Shown: positions 41,861-51,111, counted from the first letter of the stretch. The stretch is 64,000 bases of DNA from Loktanella sp. Alg231-35 (GCF_900143545.1 NZ_FREV01000009.1:49800-113799); one strand, 5' to 3'. Notes: a model not told the origin generated them from the letters alone. Numbers and translations are program-made.

Positions 41861-42406
41861 ATGAAAAAGTTCGTTTTCGTGGCAGGGGTGGTAGTGGCTT
41901 CATCTGTGTTTGCGCAAGATACTATGATGTTTGGTTCGGATGATGATGAAGCCTATGCTTTAGCGATTTGGGACAGCATGTTGGAGAGCGACTTGGCCGG
42001 TGACGGGCTAGTGATTTCTTACCCATACCCAGGAACCGACCCCCATGGGTTTCTGCTTGAAACGTTCTACACGCAAGCAACCATCAATGGCCACACTGGT
42101 GCGCTGGTTGTGAAACGGAACTATGGCCCACTAGATGTTTCCGAAGATGAAGTGATTGCAGATCCCAAGGGCCATCTAAGCGCAATTACAATTATGTTCG
42201 AGCGCGAAGCTGGATATGATGATGCAACGCAGAACTGGTTTTATGCCAAATATCTTCCCGAAGGCTCATTGGACGTAAATCCGAATGGCGTATCGTTGGC
42301 GGGACTTGTCGGCAAAGACGCTGACGCCGGGTGCATTGCTTGCCACCAGAACGCAAGTGGAGACGACTACATTTTCACTACAGATGCGCGTTTGACGGTG
42401 AATTAA
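41861..42406 (+). CDS. Secreted cytochrome P460-like c-type heme protein
   Basis: A 181-residue exported protein. The signal peptide is MKKFVFVAGVVVASSVFA, cleaved before QDTMM. The C-terminal CIACHQN is a CxxCH heme c site, and the surrounding order (HTGALVVKRNYGP, then NWFYAKYLPEGSL) matches the cytochrome P460/c'-beta fold, whose members oxidise hydroxylamine or bind nitric oxide. The lysine that cross-links heme in P460 cannot be placed with certainty; if it is absent the protein is nearer cytochrome c'-beta. It stands alone. The start at 41861 follows GGGGGAG and begins the signal peptide. Confidence 0.72.
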   Translation: MKKFVFVAGVVVASSVFAQDTMMFGSDDDEAYALAIWDSMLESDLAGDGLVISYPYPGTDPHGFLLETFYTQATINGHTGALVVKRNYGPLDVSEDEVIADPKGHLSAITIMFEREAGYDDATQNWFYAKYLPEGSLDVNPNGVSLAGLVGKDADAGCIACHQNASGDDYIFTTDARLTVN

Positions 42407-42719
42407 AGAGGGCGGCTGACCCTCATTCAACCAAGGTTCGCCATATCTTCCCAATGCCCTCTCGCAACGATCATCAGCGCAGGGTCATTGGCGCTGGCCT
42501 CGAGAACCCCGGTCCGGTTGCTCGATACACCACGAGAGCCTGAATGGTTCTTTATCAGCGTCCTAAGTTGGCGGCATCAACCCTTGCAGCATGGTATTGA
42601 TCTGCCTGAGATTTCTAAAGCCGACCTTTGGACGTATTGCAATGAATGACTTGAAAAAGCCCAAAACCACCGATGCTGCGCTGACCACGAATGTCTGCCT
42701 CGAACAAGATGGATGGGGG
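42407..42719. other. Gap without a supported gene
   Basis: A minus-strand frame near 42413-42530 encodes about 34 residues ending LMIVARGHWEDMANLG, which looks like the end of a lost gene, but I cannot place its family. Nothing else is seen in this 313-base stretch. Confidence 0.3.
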
Positions 42720-43631
42720 TTAGATCAAAAACAGCACCGCGTAGCACGCCAACATGACCAGGGCCTCTGGTCGATTAAGGCAGAAATTTATGCGTAGGAA
42801 AACGAGTGTCAGGATCGTCGCACCAATCATCCCAAGCAGCCAGAATGATAGAAATATCGGGGCGATCAAGATCGGTGACGCCAAGGCAGCTGCACCGATC
42901 ACGATTGTTCCGTTGAAGACATTGCTGCCCAGAATCCCACCCAAGATAAGGTTTCCTTCGCGGCGTAAGGCTGCCACGAAACAGGCTGCCATTTCAGGCA
43001 ATGATGTGCCGATCGCGACAACGGTAAGCCCGATGATCGCTTCTGACACCCCAAACGACGTTGCAATTCCGATGGCGCCGTCAACGAAAAGATGCGCGCC
43101 CAGTGGCAAGGCCAAAAGCGCCAAGGCCCCGATCACCAGTGCGCCGGATAGACTTTGCACATCGGTGGGGGCGTCATCCTCCGTTTCGCCGATCGTGAAA
43201 AACCGCAAGACGATGTAGCTCACCATTGCACCGATCAGAAGGAATGCATCGGTGCGTGAAACTACGCCGTCAGCCATTATTGCCCAAAGGGCCAATGCGG
43301 CGACAAGCATGGCGCCACCATCCATGTAGAGGATGCGTTTGTCGATCGCTAGTGGCGCGATCAATGTCGTGAGCCCCAGCACCAGCAACAGATTTGCGAT
43401 GTTGCTTCCCACCACATTGCCAACAGCGACGTCAGGTGTGCCTGTCACGGTTGCGTTGACCGCAACAAAGAGTTCAGGCGCAGATGTACCGAACCCCATA
43501 ACCACAAACGCAACAAGAACGGGTGGAATGCGCGATCCCCTTGCAAGACCTACAATCCCGTCCACAAGCCAATCACCACCAAAATAAAGTAGGCCGCAGC
43601 CAGTGATCAAAAAAGCAACGTCGATGAGCAC
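42720..43631 (-). CDS. Calcium/sodium antiporter family protein (CaCA, YrbG-like)
   Basis: A 303-residue membrane protein with ten predicted helices. The two inverted alpha repeats that bind cations are both intact: VMGFGTSAPELFVAVNA with GNVVGSNIANLLLV, and VAIGTSLPEMAACFVAAL with GGILGSNVFNGTIV. It starts with GTG, sharing one base with the phosphatase stop (TAGTG). End of the RpiR-ABC-phosphatase operon; its ion transport role there is not obvious. Confidence 0.9.
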   Translation of the reverse strand: MLIDVAFLITGCGLLYFGGDWLVDGIVGLARGSRIPPVLVAFVVMGFGTSAPELFVAVNATVTGTPDVAVGNVVGSNIANLLLVLGLTTLIAPLAIDKRILYMDGGAMLVAALALWAIMADGVVSRTDAFLLIGAMVSYIVLRFFTIGETEDDAPTDVQSLSGALVIGALALLALPLGAHLFVDGAIGIATSFGVSEAIIGLTVVAIGTSLPEMAACFVAALRREGNLILGGILGSNVFNGTIVIGAAALASPILIAPIFLSFWLLGMIGATILTLVFLRINFCLNRPEALVMLACYAVLFLI

Positions 43632-44230
43632 TAGTCGGGCGCCTTGAAATCAAGAGTGCCGGGGCGGTGGTTGAATAGCTCCAACCTCTCGGGCTTGTTT
43701 CCTAGTAGACGGATCGCCGTTAAGCTGGCGGGAGCGACAGGAATGATGCGGTCGGGTGTCAGGCCCAAAAATCGATGTAAGATGGCGCGGATGACGCCGC
43801 CGTGGCAGACAACCAACAGGTTTTTGCAGGGGTTTGAAGTTTCAGATTGGATCACAGAGGCCACGCGGTCAGCGAAATCATCCCAAGGCTCTCCGCCGGG
43901 CGGCGTGGCGGTGCCCGCGCGCCATCCCTGATAGGCGGCTTCGTCCGCGTCACGAATGTCCGCAATGGTTTGACCTGTCCAATCACCAACATCAATCTCG
44001 CGCAAGTTTGGTGTAAATGATGGTGTTGCATCGGAGATGCGCGCGGCGGTTTCCTGCACCCGTTTCAGATCGGATGCAATCACGCGGCAGGGCCCAATCT
44101 CATCAATGACGGGTCGCAGGGCGTGCGCCTGCGCTTCGCCAGCGTCAGACAGCGCAATATCAGCTTGGCCTTGCAGACGATGTGTTGCGTTCCATTCTGA
44201 CTGACCGTGACGTACCAACAAAAGCCGCAT
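43631..44230 (-). CDS. Histidine phosphatase family protein (phosphoglycerate mutase-like)
   Basis: A 199-residue enzyme of the RHG family. MRLLLVRHGQSEWNATHRLQ gives the phosphohistidine RHG motif, ASDLKRVQETA the second arginine region, and VVCHGGVIRAIL the distal histidine. Members hydrolyse sugar phosphates or other phosphomonoesters or act as mutases. Overlap with the ABC ATPase gene suggests work on the imported compound, such as an organophosphate; this is inferred. Confidence 0.87.
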   Translation of the reverse strand: MRLLLVRHGQSEWNATHRLQGQADIALSDAGEAQAHALRPVIDEIGPCRVIASDLKRVQETAARISDATPSFTPNLREIDVGDWTGQTIADIRDADEAAYQGWRAGTATPPGGEPWDDFADRVASVIQSETSNPCKNLLVVCHGGVIRAILHRFLGLTPDRIIPVAPASLTAIRLLGNKPERLELFNHRPGTLDFKAPD

Positions 44231-45288
44231 CAGGCGATCCTCTCGCCTGTGGCCCCGAACCAGACGTCTGGCTTAGAGGGCAAGATAAAATTGGCCGTCT
44301 CGCCGACACGTTGATCTGGTTTCTCATCCACGATCGCAGTCAGTCGTAGGCCATCGCGCAGGCCTGTGATCATGGTGCGGCCAGCGATTGTGCTGATCTC
44401 GACGAGTACCATTTCAACGCTTTGGTTGGGCGCGTCGGGCGCAACCCTGAGGCCTTCGGCGCGGTACATCGCGTGGCTGGCCCCGTCAGGCGGAGTCACG
44501 CCAAGCTTGCAGCCGCAGACCTGATGATGTCCGCTTGTTTGATCAATCGGAATCAGGTTGTTCGGCGGGGTGCCGACAAAGGTCGCAACGAACGCGGTTT
44601 CAGGCCGGTCCACCAGATCTTGCGGCGTGCCAAATTGCTGCACGACACCGCCGTTCATCACGGCCACATGGGTTGCCATCGTCATCGCTTCGATCTGGTC
44701 ATGGGTCACATAGACGGTCGTGGCCCCGGTCGCGTGATGCAGGCGCATCAGCTCTGTGCGCATCTCAACACGCAGCTTGGCATCAAGGTTCGACAGCGGT
44801 TCATCAAACAGCATCACGCTGGGCTTTGTCGCGATTGTGCGCGCGATGGCGACACGTTGTTGCTGGCCACCCGAGATTTCGTTTGGATAGCGGTCCGCTA
44901 ACTGGTGGATATCAAGCAGTTTGAGCGTCTCATCGACGCGCTCATCACGTGCGGCCTTTGGCATCTTTTTGACCTTCAGCGGCCATTCGACATTGCCACG
45001 GACGGACATGTGCGGCCAGAGCGCGTAGGATTGAAATACCAGGCCAGAATTGCGGTTGGCCGGGTCGACTGACCAATTTGTGTCGCCGTCTGAGACCAGC
45101 TGACCGTCAAAAGCGATCTTGCCTGTAGTCGGCTGCTCAAGGCCCGCCAGCATCCGCAGCAAGGTTGTCTTGCCGCATCCCGACGGTCCTAGCAGCACAA
45201 GAAATGCTCCGTCAGGTACCGAGATAGACACATCCTTGACGGCCTCAAAATCGCCGAAGATCTTGGTAATGTTACTCATGTCCAGCAT
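44230..45288 (-). CDS. ABC transporter ATP-binding protein (FbpC/PotA-like)
   Basis: A 352-residue ATPase. Walker A GPSGCGKTTLLRMLAG, signature NEISGGQQQRVAIARTIA, Walker B VMLFDEPLSNLDAKL and the switch VTHDQIEAM are all intact, followed by a C-terminal TOBE-like regulatory domain of about 100 residues. Ribosome site AAGGAAAA before ATG 45288. Works with the fused permease and the binding protein in the same operon. Confidence 0.93.
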   Translation of the reverse strand: MLDMSNITKIFGDFEAVKDVSISVPDGAFLVLLGPSGCGKTTLLRMLAGLEQPTTGKIAFDGQLVSDGDTNWSVDPANRNSGLVFQSYALWPHMSVRGNVEWPLKVKKMPKAARDERVDETLKLLDIHQLADRYPNEISGGQQQRVAIARTIATKPSVMLFDEPLSNLDAKLRVEMRTELMRLHHATGATTVYVTHDQIEAMTMATHVAVMNGGVVQQFGTPQDLVDRPETAFVATFVGTPPNNLIPIDQTSGHHQVCGCKLGVTPPDGASHAMYRAEGLRVAPDAPNQSVEMVLVEISTIAGRTMITGLRDGLRLTAIVDEKPDQRVGETANFILPSKPDVWFGATGERIA

Positions 45289-45297
45289 AGGTTTTCC

Positions 45298-47043
45298 TTA
45301 GTCTTCCAGCCAGGGTTGCGATTTTCTTTGCAACCGGTTGGCCAGCAACGTGGCCGCGATTGAGATAAACAGGATCACGATAGTGATCGCATTGGCGAAT
45401 TGTCCGAACCCTTCAGAGGCATAGCGATAAGCCAGCACCGACAGGACCGGCATCGTCGGGGTAAACAACAGCACCACGAGCGACAGATCGCGGATGATTT
45501 TCACAAAGATCAGAATACCGCCCGCCGACAGGCCGCGGATGGCCAAGGGCACTGTGATTGACGCAAGCCGCCGCAGGAAACTGGCCCCAGTGATGCGGGC
45601 ACTTTCCTCAAGCTCTCCACCTACCTGTTGAATAACTGCGCGACCTGTCTGTACAGAAAACGGCAAGAGATAAGCGGTTGCGGCGATCACGAGGATGGCG
45701 AAGGTACCGTAAAGTGCAGGGAATGGCCCGATGGGAGCACCAAGATAGGCGATGTAGGCTGCACCGAACGCAATGCCGGGCACCAGCAGGGGCAGAAAGC
45801 TGATCTGCGTGATCGCGGCAGAGACCCAGCCCGTGCGGTAGCGCGCCGTCGTGTAAGAGGCCAGCAATCCGACAATCATACCTGTGAACGCCACCGCAAT
45901 GCCAAGGCTGAGTGTGACGATCAAAGCCCGCACGATATCAGGATTATAGGCAATACCGGGGATGCCTTGGGCAAACGATGGGTCCGATAGCCCTACCCAA
46001 TAGGCAGAGGTCCAGTTGGAAAAGAGGTTTGCAGATGATGGCGCGAAGCTGGAGGCGAGCAGGATGATTATCGGCACCACGGTCGAGCTGAGCAAAATCA
46101 CCATCGCAACTGCAAACAGCGGCCAGCGCGCGCCGCGCAGATCAAAACGCCTGGCCCTTCCGCCCTTGCCAGTGATCGTGGCATAGGACCGCCGGCCAGA
46201 GACCGCACGGTTGCCGATCCATAGAAAAGCGGCCGAGATCAGGACCAAAAGGATCCCTATCACATAACCGCGCCCCACCTGACCAACCTCGATCATACCG
46301 AACAGACGCGTGGACAGCGTTTGCATGCGCACAGGCAAACCGAGCAACGCGGGTGTTGCAAAATTTGAAACGGCACCCGCAAAGCATAGGCTGCCCGCTG
46401 CGACAAGCGCTGGTGTTGTCACCGGTAGGACAATGCCCATCAAGATGCGCCTTCCTTTGGCACCAGCGATCTGTGCTGCCTCGACCAGATCCGAGTTCAC
46501 GGTCGCAAGGGCTGCGGCAATGATCGTGAAAGCCAGGCTAAAGTAATGCAGCGTCAGGACGATCAGCGTTGGCACCATGCCCCATGCCAGCCAATCGGGA
46601 ACATCAAGCCCCATTCCTTGCAGCCATCCGACCTGCCCACCGACACGGTCGTTTCGAAACAAGGATCCCCACGCAAGCGCTGCGGCAAAGCTGGGGATCA
46701 TAAAGGGCAACGCAGACAAGATACCGATGGTGCGTCGGAAGGGAACATTCGTCATCACCACAAGCCACGCCAGAAACCCGCCTAGCAACATGCAGCCCGT
46801 TGCGACGATTACGCCGATCAGCATCGTGTTGCCGAGAGGTTTGTAAAACAGGTTGCGCGACAGACGACCGGTTAGAACATCGCTCCAGGCCTTGATGACA
46901 TCAGGCTGAAAGGTGAAGAGAACCGTGCGGATCAGGGGTAAGACGATCAACAGGCATAAGATAATTAGAACGACGGCCTTGAGGATCGTGCCGTCCCGAA
47001 ACAGCACACGGCGGCCTTGCGCGTTCAGTGAGGCATCCGACAT
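45298..47043 (-). CDS. ABC transporter permease, fused two-domain type (FbpB/AfuB-like)
   Basis: A 581-residue permease with about 12 membrane helices, composed of two BPD-transport domains. The EAA-type loops that contact the ATPase appear as LVEAAQIAGAKGRRILMGIV in the first half and ELEESARITGASFLRRLA in the second. ATG 47043 has AAGGAG six bases upstream; the extension upstream is dropped. The fused architecture is seen in ferric, hexose-phosphate and 2-aminoethylphosphonate importers. Confidence 0.92.
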   Translation of the reverse strand: MSDASLNAQGRRVLFRDGTILKAVVLIILCLLIVLPLIRTVLFTFQPDVIKAWSDVLTGRLSRNLFYKPLGNTMLIGVIVATGCMLLGGFLAWLVVMTNVPFRRTIGILSALPFMIPSFAAALAWGSLFRNDRVGGQVGWLQGMGLDVPDWLAWGMVPTLIVLTLHYFSLAFTIIAAALATVNSDLVEAAQIAGAKGRRILMGIVLPVTTPALVAAGSLCFAGAVSNFATPALLGLPVRMQTLSTRLFGMIEVGQVGRGYVIGILLVLISAAFLWIGNRAVSGRRSYATITGKGGRARRFDLRGARWPLFAVAMVILLSSTVVPIIILLASSFAPSSANLFSNWTSAYWVGLSDPSFAQGIPGIAYNPDIVRALIVTLSLGIAVAFTGMIVGLLASYTTARYRTGWVSAAITQISFLPLLVPGIAFGAAYIAYLGAPIGPFPALYGTFAILVIAATAYLLPFSVQTGRAVIQQVGGELEESARITGASFLRRLASITVPLAIRGLSAGGILIFVKIIRDLSLVVLLFTPTMPVLSVLAYRYASEGFGQFANAITIVILFISIAATLLANRLQRKSQPWLED

Positions 47044-47074
47044 GCGACGCTCCTTTTCCACAAAATGAGGTTAA

Positions 47075-47099
47075 CGTGCGCGCAGTGACGGCGCGCACG
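47075..47099 (-). other. Stem-loop between the binding-protein and permease genes
   Basis: CGTGCGCGC (47075-47083) and GCGCGCACG (47091-47099) are perfect nine-base arms around a seven-base loop. Its position just after the binding-protein gene suggests an mRNA stabiliser or attenuator favouring high binding-protein levels. Confidence 0.6.
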
Positions 47100-47115
47100 C
47101 CATGTGAGTTTGGCG

Positions 47116-48237
47116 CTACTGTAGCGTCAGCACCAGATCACCGATCTCGGCGCGGATTTCTGCCGTGGCGGCAGGGGCGATGCGCCAAGCGGTGAAATCA
47201 TCTAACGACACGGCATCGGGATGCGGCGCGATATCGCTCCGGGTGAGGTAGTCACCGGCAACATAAAACGGCGCCAGACCGGGCCCGCCTGTCTCGCTCT
47301 CGTCGCCCATCAGGAAATCAATCACCAAACGTGCGGCTGCCGGGCTATTGGGTTCGGCTGACAGGGCCACAATTGCGGGAAAAATAATGCCGGGTGCCGG
47401 TGCCACATCATTGGCAACCTGTAGGGCCCAGCCTTCTTCTTCATTGTCGCGGCGATCAGAGTAGGAGGTGAAGCCAATGGGCGGGTTTTCTTGACCCAAA
47501 CCGCCAACAGCGGCGTTCACATCATCGGTCGAGCTGACAAGGATCAAATCATTGGCAAAAAGATCCATGATGAACTTCTCACCCGCATTTGCGGCACCAT
47601 CCAGATCAATCGCCATGCCAAACTCGACCTCGTAGGCGACTGCCATCTCATCCGAGCGCAGCACGATTTCTGTCATCAGATCAAGATAATCGCCACGCTG
47701 AAGCGGATCGACCATCAACACGCGACCAGTCCATTCTTCGCGGGTCAGATCCCATAGACTGTCAACCGGTGCGCCATCGGGGCTGGCCTCTTCGTTATAC
47801 ATCAAAACCTTAGTCGACAGGCGCTGCGCCAGAACCGGGCTTTGGAATTCTGCTGGAACGCGATCGGCCACACGCGGCGGCACATAGGGTGCGATGATCC
47901 CGGTCTCCAGCAACTCGGGCAGAACCACTGGCGCATCAGATACATAGATCACATCTGCATTGGCAACGCCTGCTTGGGCCTCCGCCTTGAGGCGGGCGAT
48001 TTGCTCGGTCGATGAAATGTCAAAACCGATCAAATCAATGCCCGGATAAGCGGCCTCAAATGCCGCCTCGACCTTGCCGATGCGGCTGGTGAAGGAATAG
48101 ACCGTGACCGATCCTTCGGCCTGCGCCAGTGGCAGCAATTCTGCCGGTGTCATGGTGTCGATGTGGCCGTCCGCAAGTGCGGAACCGCACATAAGAATAC
48201 CGATCGCGCCAAGGCGCGTTGCGTTCATTTTAGTCAT
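47116..48237 (-). CDS. ABC transporter extracellular substrate-binding protein (FbpA/AfuA-like)
   Basis: A 373-residue periplasmic protein. Signal peptide MTKMNATRLGAIGILMCGSA, cleaved near ALADGHI; mature domain VTVYSFTSRIGKVEAAFEAA and QIARLKAEAQAGVANADVIY are standard for this family. The adjacent tyrosine pair that binds iron in FbpA is not seen at the C-terminal position (FYVAGDYLTR), so ferric iron is less likely than an organophosphate or similar anion. The ATG 48237 follows GGAGG. Downstream of the RpiR regulator by 27 bases. Confidence 0.87.
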   Translation of the reverse strand: MTKMNATRLGAIGILMCGSALADGHIDTMTPAELLPLAQAEGSVTVYSFTSRIGKVEAAFEAAYPGIDLIGFDISSTEQIARLKAEAQAGVANADVIYVSDAPVVLPELLETGIIAPYVPPRVADRVPAEFQSPVLAQRLSTKVLMYNEEASPDGAPVDSLWDLTREEWTGRVLMVDPLQRGDYLDLMTEIVLRSDEMAVAYEVEFGMAIDLDGAANAGEKFIMDLFANDLILVSSTDDVNAAVGGLGQENPPIGFTSYSDRRDNEEEGWALQVANDVAPAPGIIFPAIVALSAEPNSPAAARLVIDFLMGDESETGGPGLAPFYVAGDYLTRSDIAPHPDAVSLDDFTAWRIAPAATAEIRAEIGDLVLTLQ

Positions 48238-48264
48238 GATGTCCTCCATTTGGACTATGTTGAG

Positions 48265-49101
48265 TTAGTCGAACCGCTCGATGAGTTGTCCCAACCTCTC
48301 CAGTTTTTTGAGTGATTGTTTTTGCTCCGTCAGACCGGCGGCAATCACAATCGCGTTGCAGATGGTCATAGGAACGGTCAGCGTTTGAAACGCCTCAGTG
48401 CTGCCGGACCGCGGGGCCGCCAGAATGTAATCAGGGGAGGGGGCCGCCATCGCACCTGCGCTGCCGCAGATCACGATGGATTGCGCCCCCGCTTCGCGCG
48501 TTGTTTCGATCAACGGCACGTAGTGCTTGGGTGCGCGGCGGAACACGAAAGTCAGAACGACATCCCCTGGACGCAGGCCCAGAGTTTGCTCCGCCAGCGA
48601 TCGTGCATCTGATGCAAGCTGGTGGGCGTCCTTCCCAAAACGGCGGAACCGTTTGAGCATCAGCAAGGCTAGAATTTCGGCGTTACCCGTGCCTTGGATG
48701 AAAATGCGGTCTGCTGACATCAGCTTTTCTGCAACTTGGTTGATTTGGGTGTCGGAAATGAAATTGTCGACGTGCGACAAAGCATCGACTTCCTCGGCGA
48801 TAAGATTACCAAGAGTTGTGCCCGTGTCGTTGTCAGAGATCGTTTTTTGAAAGCGGGTAGCGGTTTCATTGGTCGCTATGAACTCATCGCGCAAGGCATC
48901 TCGGAACCTCGCGTAACTATTAAACCCTAACTTCTTTGCCAGCCGTGACGCTGTCGCCTCATGGACCCCGACGGCCTTTGCAAGTTCACTTGCAGTCCCA
49001 AGTGCGGCCGTGGTCGGGTCGTCCATCACCGACTGAATCAGCAGTCGCTCATTTGGCGTCAGTGTTAGCGCGCTGTCGGATATCGTCTTGATGAGTGACA
49101 T
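48265..49101 (-). CDS. MurR/RpiR family transcriptional regulator
   Basis: A 278-residue regulator: HTH_6 domain (ASELAKAVGVHEATASRLAK) and a SIS phosphosugar-binding domain (RIFIQGTGNAEILALLML through VLTFVFRRAPKHYVPLIE). RpiR proteins usually sense phosphorylated sugars. The start ATG 49101 was chosen over an extended frame, since MSLIKTISDSALTLTPNER fits the family N-terminus. First gene of the ABC operon, with a perfect inverted repeat 17 bases upstream. Confidence 0.9.
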   Translation of the reverse strand: MSLIKTISDSALTLTPNERLLIQSVMDDPTTAALGTASELAKAVGVHEATASRLAKKLGFNSYARFRDALRDEFIATNETATRFQKTISDNDTGTTLGNLIAEEVDALSHVDNFISDTQINQVAEKLMSADRIFIQGTGNAEILALLMLKRFRRFGKDAHQLASDARSLAEQTLGLRPGDVVLTFVFRRAPKHYVPLIETTREAGAQSIVICGSAGAMAAPSPDYILAAPRSGSTEAFQTLTVPMTICNAIVIAAGLTEQKQSLKKLERLGQLIERFD

Positions 49102-49117
49102 AGTGCAAGTCCAATCG

Positions 49118-49141
49118 TTTCTGCAGGTACATTTGCAGAAA
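49118..49141. promoter_or_regulatory. Candidate RpiR operator
   Basis: TTTCTGCA and TGCAGAAA are exact inverted arms separated by eight bases, 17 bases before the regulator start. Two further TTGCAAGAA copies at 49152 and 49164 repeat the right-arm theme. Autoregulation by the RpiR protein is the simplest reading. Confidence 0.55.
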
Positions 49142-49212
49142 GAGATATATCTTGCAAGAAAAATTGCAAGAATCATTCCAAATTTCAGACAAAAGGTCGA
49201 TCTACGTCCTTC

Positions 49213-49617
49213 TGGGGTCAGGGCTCATAACCAGTAGATGACGGTAGCGGCGAGTGCGATTGCTGAGAGGAAGACCTTGGGGCAACGATCATAGCGGGTT
49301 GCGACACGTCTCCAGTCTTTCAGCCTACCGAACATGATCTCGATACGATTGCGCCGCTTGTTTCTGCGTTTGTCATATCGACAGTTTTGGAGCGGGACCT
49401 CCGACTGGGGATGCATGGCCGGATGGCCTTGTCTTGCAGGGCTTCGCGGAACCAATCAGCGCCGTAACCACGATCCCCGAGCAACCAGTCAACGTTTGGC
49501 AGGCTGCTCAGCAGCGCCCGCGCTCCAATATAGTCGCTGACCTGCCCGGCGGTGACGAAAAAGTTGACGGGGCGTCCTGCGTTGTCACCCATCGCGGATG
49601 CCGAACGTGGACCAACC
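49213..49617 (-). mobile_element. Decayed IS5-family transposase fragment
   Basis: Minus-strand frames encode the C-terminal half of an IS5/IS427-group transposase: NFFVTAGQVSDYIGARALL, then LLGDRGYGADWFREAL, and in another frame NRIEIMFGRLKDWRRVATRY and SAIALAATVIYWL. A single frameshift lies near 49380, where KTV should continue into YDKRR. The N-terminal half is missing past about 49600. GGGGTCAGGGCTCAT near 49213 could be part of the terminal repeat. Non-functional. Confidence 0.8.
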
Positions 49618-49669
49618 GATGAAGAATTATCGGCTGGTCCTTACGTCAATCACTACCGCCTCGAAACAA

Positions 49670-49992
49670 TGGAAAAAAGTATTCAACAAATTTACGGGCG
49701 AGTGCATGGCCATCCAACGATTGATGATCGGTTTGAGACGACAACGCCGCTATTCGGTTTTGATCCCGATGCTGGATGGGCGCGGACACGCAGCCGTTGG
49801 TATCGGCTTGGGCCGGACTGGCAGCTCCTAAACCCCGATGAGAGGGAGGAGACCGCCACGGCTATACAGAGGCTCCTTAAGGCGCAGCGCAATTGGGTTG
49901 CTGCCGAGATACACGATCATCAGAAGCTGGTTAAGATTGTGAAAGAACGGAGCGACGAGATGCCGATCCGAAAGTCAATTGACGAATTGTAG
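49670..49992 (+). CDS. Hypothetical protein fragment next to the IS remnant
   Basis: An open frame beginning in the IS remnant at 49552 continues to 49992. Only the part from about ATG 49670 (MEKSIQQIYGRVHGHPTI) lies outside the IS, giving 107 residues rich in charged residues (NPDEREETATAIQRLLKAQR, then HDHQKLVKIVKER). I do not recognise it. Its original start could have been lost with the IS end. The following 299 bases (49993-50291) show no gene. Confidence 0.35.
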
Positions 49993-50291
49993 CGGCAGAC
50001 AGGATCTACATTCGAAACTAGCCGACCTTCATCGCTGAAACGAAGACGTCTCTTATGCGGACAAACCGGACTTTTGCAACTGCAGCCACTGCTGACGCAG
50101 CATTTGTTGATGCTTACAGATACTTATTTACGTCATTATGCTGAGTTTCGCCAAAGCGGTCATTGAGGTCAGCAAAGGTGCGACGGAAACGGACATGGCT
50201 TTCAGTAAGTATCTAGGTGAGTTCCACCATAAAGCCTCGTCACGATGCCGGGCGCGAGGTCGAAACGATCAAGATTTTCAGTGCGTTGGTC

Positions 50292-50954
50292 TTACAGCTC
50301 CGCCATCGCGGCCAGTGTGTGCTCCAGACCCAAACGAATATGTGTTTCCAAGGCCGCCTTCGCCTTTGCGGTATCGCGGGCGAGTGCTGCATCGAACATC
50401 GTCTTATGTTCGAGCACGGCGTCGGCGCCGCGGTTCGTCAGCACAAGCATTTGATAGCGCAGGTATTTGTCAAAGATTGTACCGTGCAGCGATAACAAGT
50501 TTTGCGAATTGCAGGCCTGAATAAGCGCTTGATGGAACTCCCAATCGTAACGTTTCCAAAGCTCTTTTTGGGCGACGTCGCCATCCAGCATTTTCTGTTC
50601 GATCAAATGCAGCTTGTGATGCGCGGCAACAAGATTGCCTTCCCAATCCGCATCCCCACAAGCAATCGACGTTTCGAGCGCAGAGCATTCCAGCAAAATG
50701 CGCAGTTCTGCGATCTCTGTCAGGTCTTCAGCGGACACGGGGCGCACGAAGAATCCGCGCTGTTCGGCCGCCTGAACGAACCCTTCGCTGGCCAAACGGT
50801 TCAGCGTTTCCCGCAACGTCGATACGCTGGCCTCATACCGGTCGCGCAATCCGTCCAGCTTGAGTTTCGCACCCGGCTCAAGCCCACCAAAGATAATGTC
50901 ATGCTTGATCCGCTCGTATGTGCTGGAGCCTACAGTAGGGGCGGTTTGGGACAT
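50292..50954 (-). CDS. GntR family regulator, FCD subgroup
   Basis: A 220-residue regulator with a winged helix (GLRDRYEASVSTLRETLNRL) and an FCD ligand domain with likely metal or acid contacts in YDWEFHQALIQ, LEHKTMFDAAL and LETHIRLGLEH. It is divergent from the Gfo/Idh gene at 51112 across 157 bases that contain AAAATATC-type sequences, which recur upstream of dctP and of the gene at 57802. It most likely represses the whole TRAP cluster until the substrate or an intermediate binds. Confidence 0.9.
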   Translation of the reverse strand: MSQTAPTVGSSTYERIKHDIIFGGLEPGAKLKLDGLRDRYEASVSTLRETLNRLASEGFVQAAEQRGFFVRPVSAEDLTEIAELRILLECSALETSIACGDADWEGNLVAAHHKLHLIEQKMLDGDVAQKELWKRYDWEFHQALIQACNSQNLLSLHGTIFDKYLRYQMLVLTNRGADAVLEHKTMFDAALARDTAKAKAALETHIRLGLEHTLAAMAEL

Positions 50955-51040
50955 GCTGGTCTTTCATTTTCACGCAGTTTTTCAGTTGATAACACGATCA
51001 TCCGATATTCCTCAATGGTGGATAAAATAGGCAATAATAA

Positions 51041-51057
51041 AAAATATCATATATTCT
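51041..51057. promoter_or_regulatory. Candidate GntR operator 1 (divergent region)
   Basis: AAAATATC-A-TATATTCT, an imperfect copy of AAAATATC-C-GATATTTT at 52166, 55 bases before the Gfo/Idh gene. A second half-copy, ATCCGATATTC, lies at 51000-51010 on the side of the GntR gene. Confidence 0.5.
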
Positions 51058-51111
51058 TGCGAATCTATAGAACTCTGATAGCGTGGCCGAAATACGTTAC
51101 GAGAGGGCCGG

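Noticed and set aside
47116..48237. Calling the ABC importer a ferric iron system (fbpABC)
   Set aside because: The tyrosine pair for iron is not seen, and an RpiR regulator and phosphatase point to a phosphorylated ligand.
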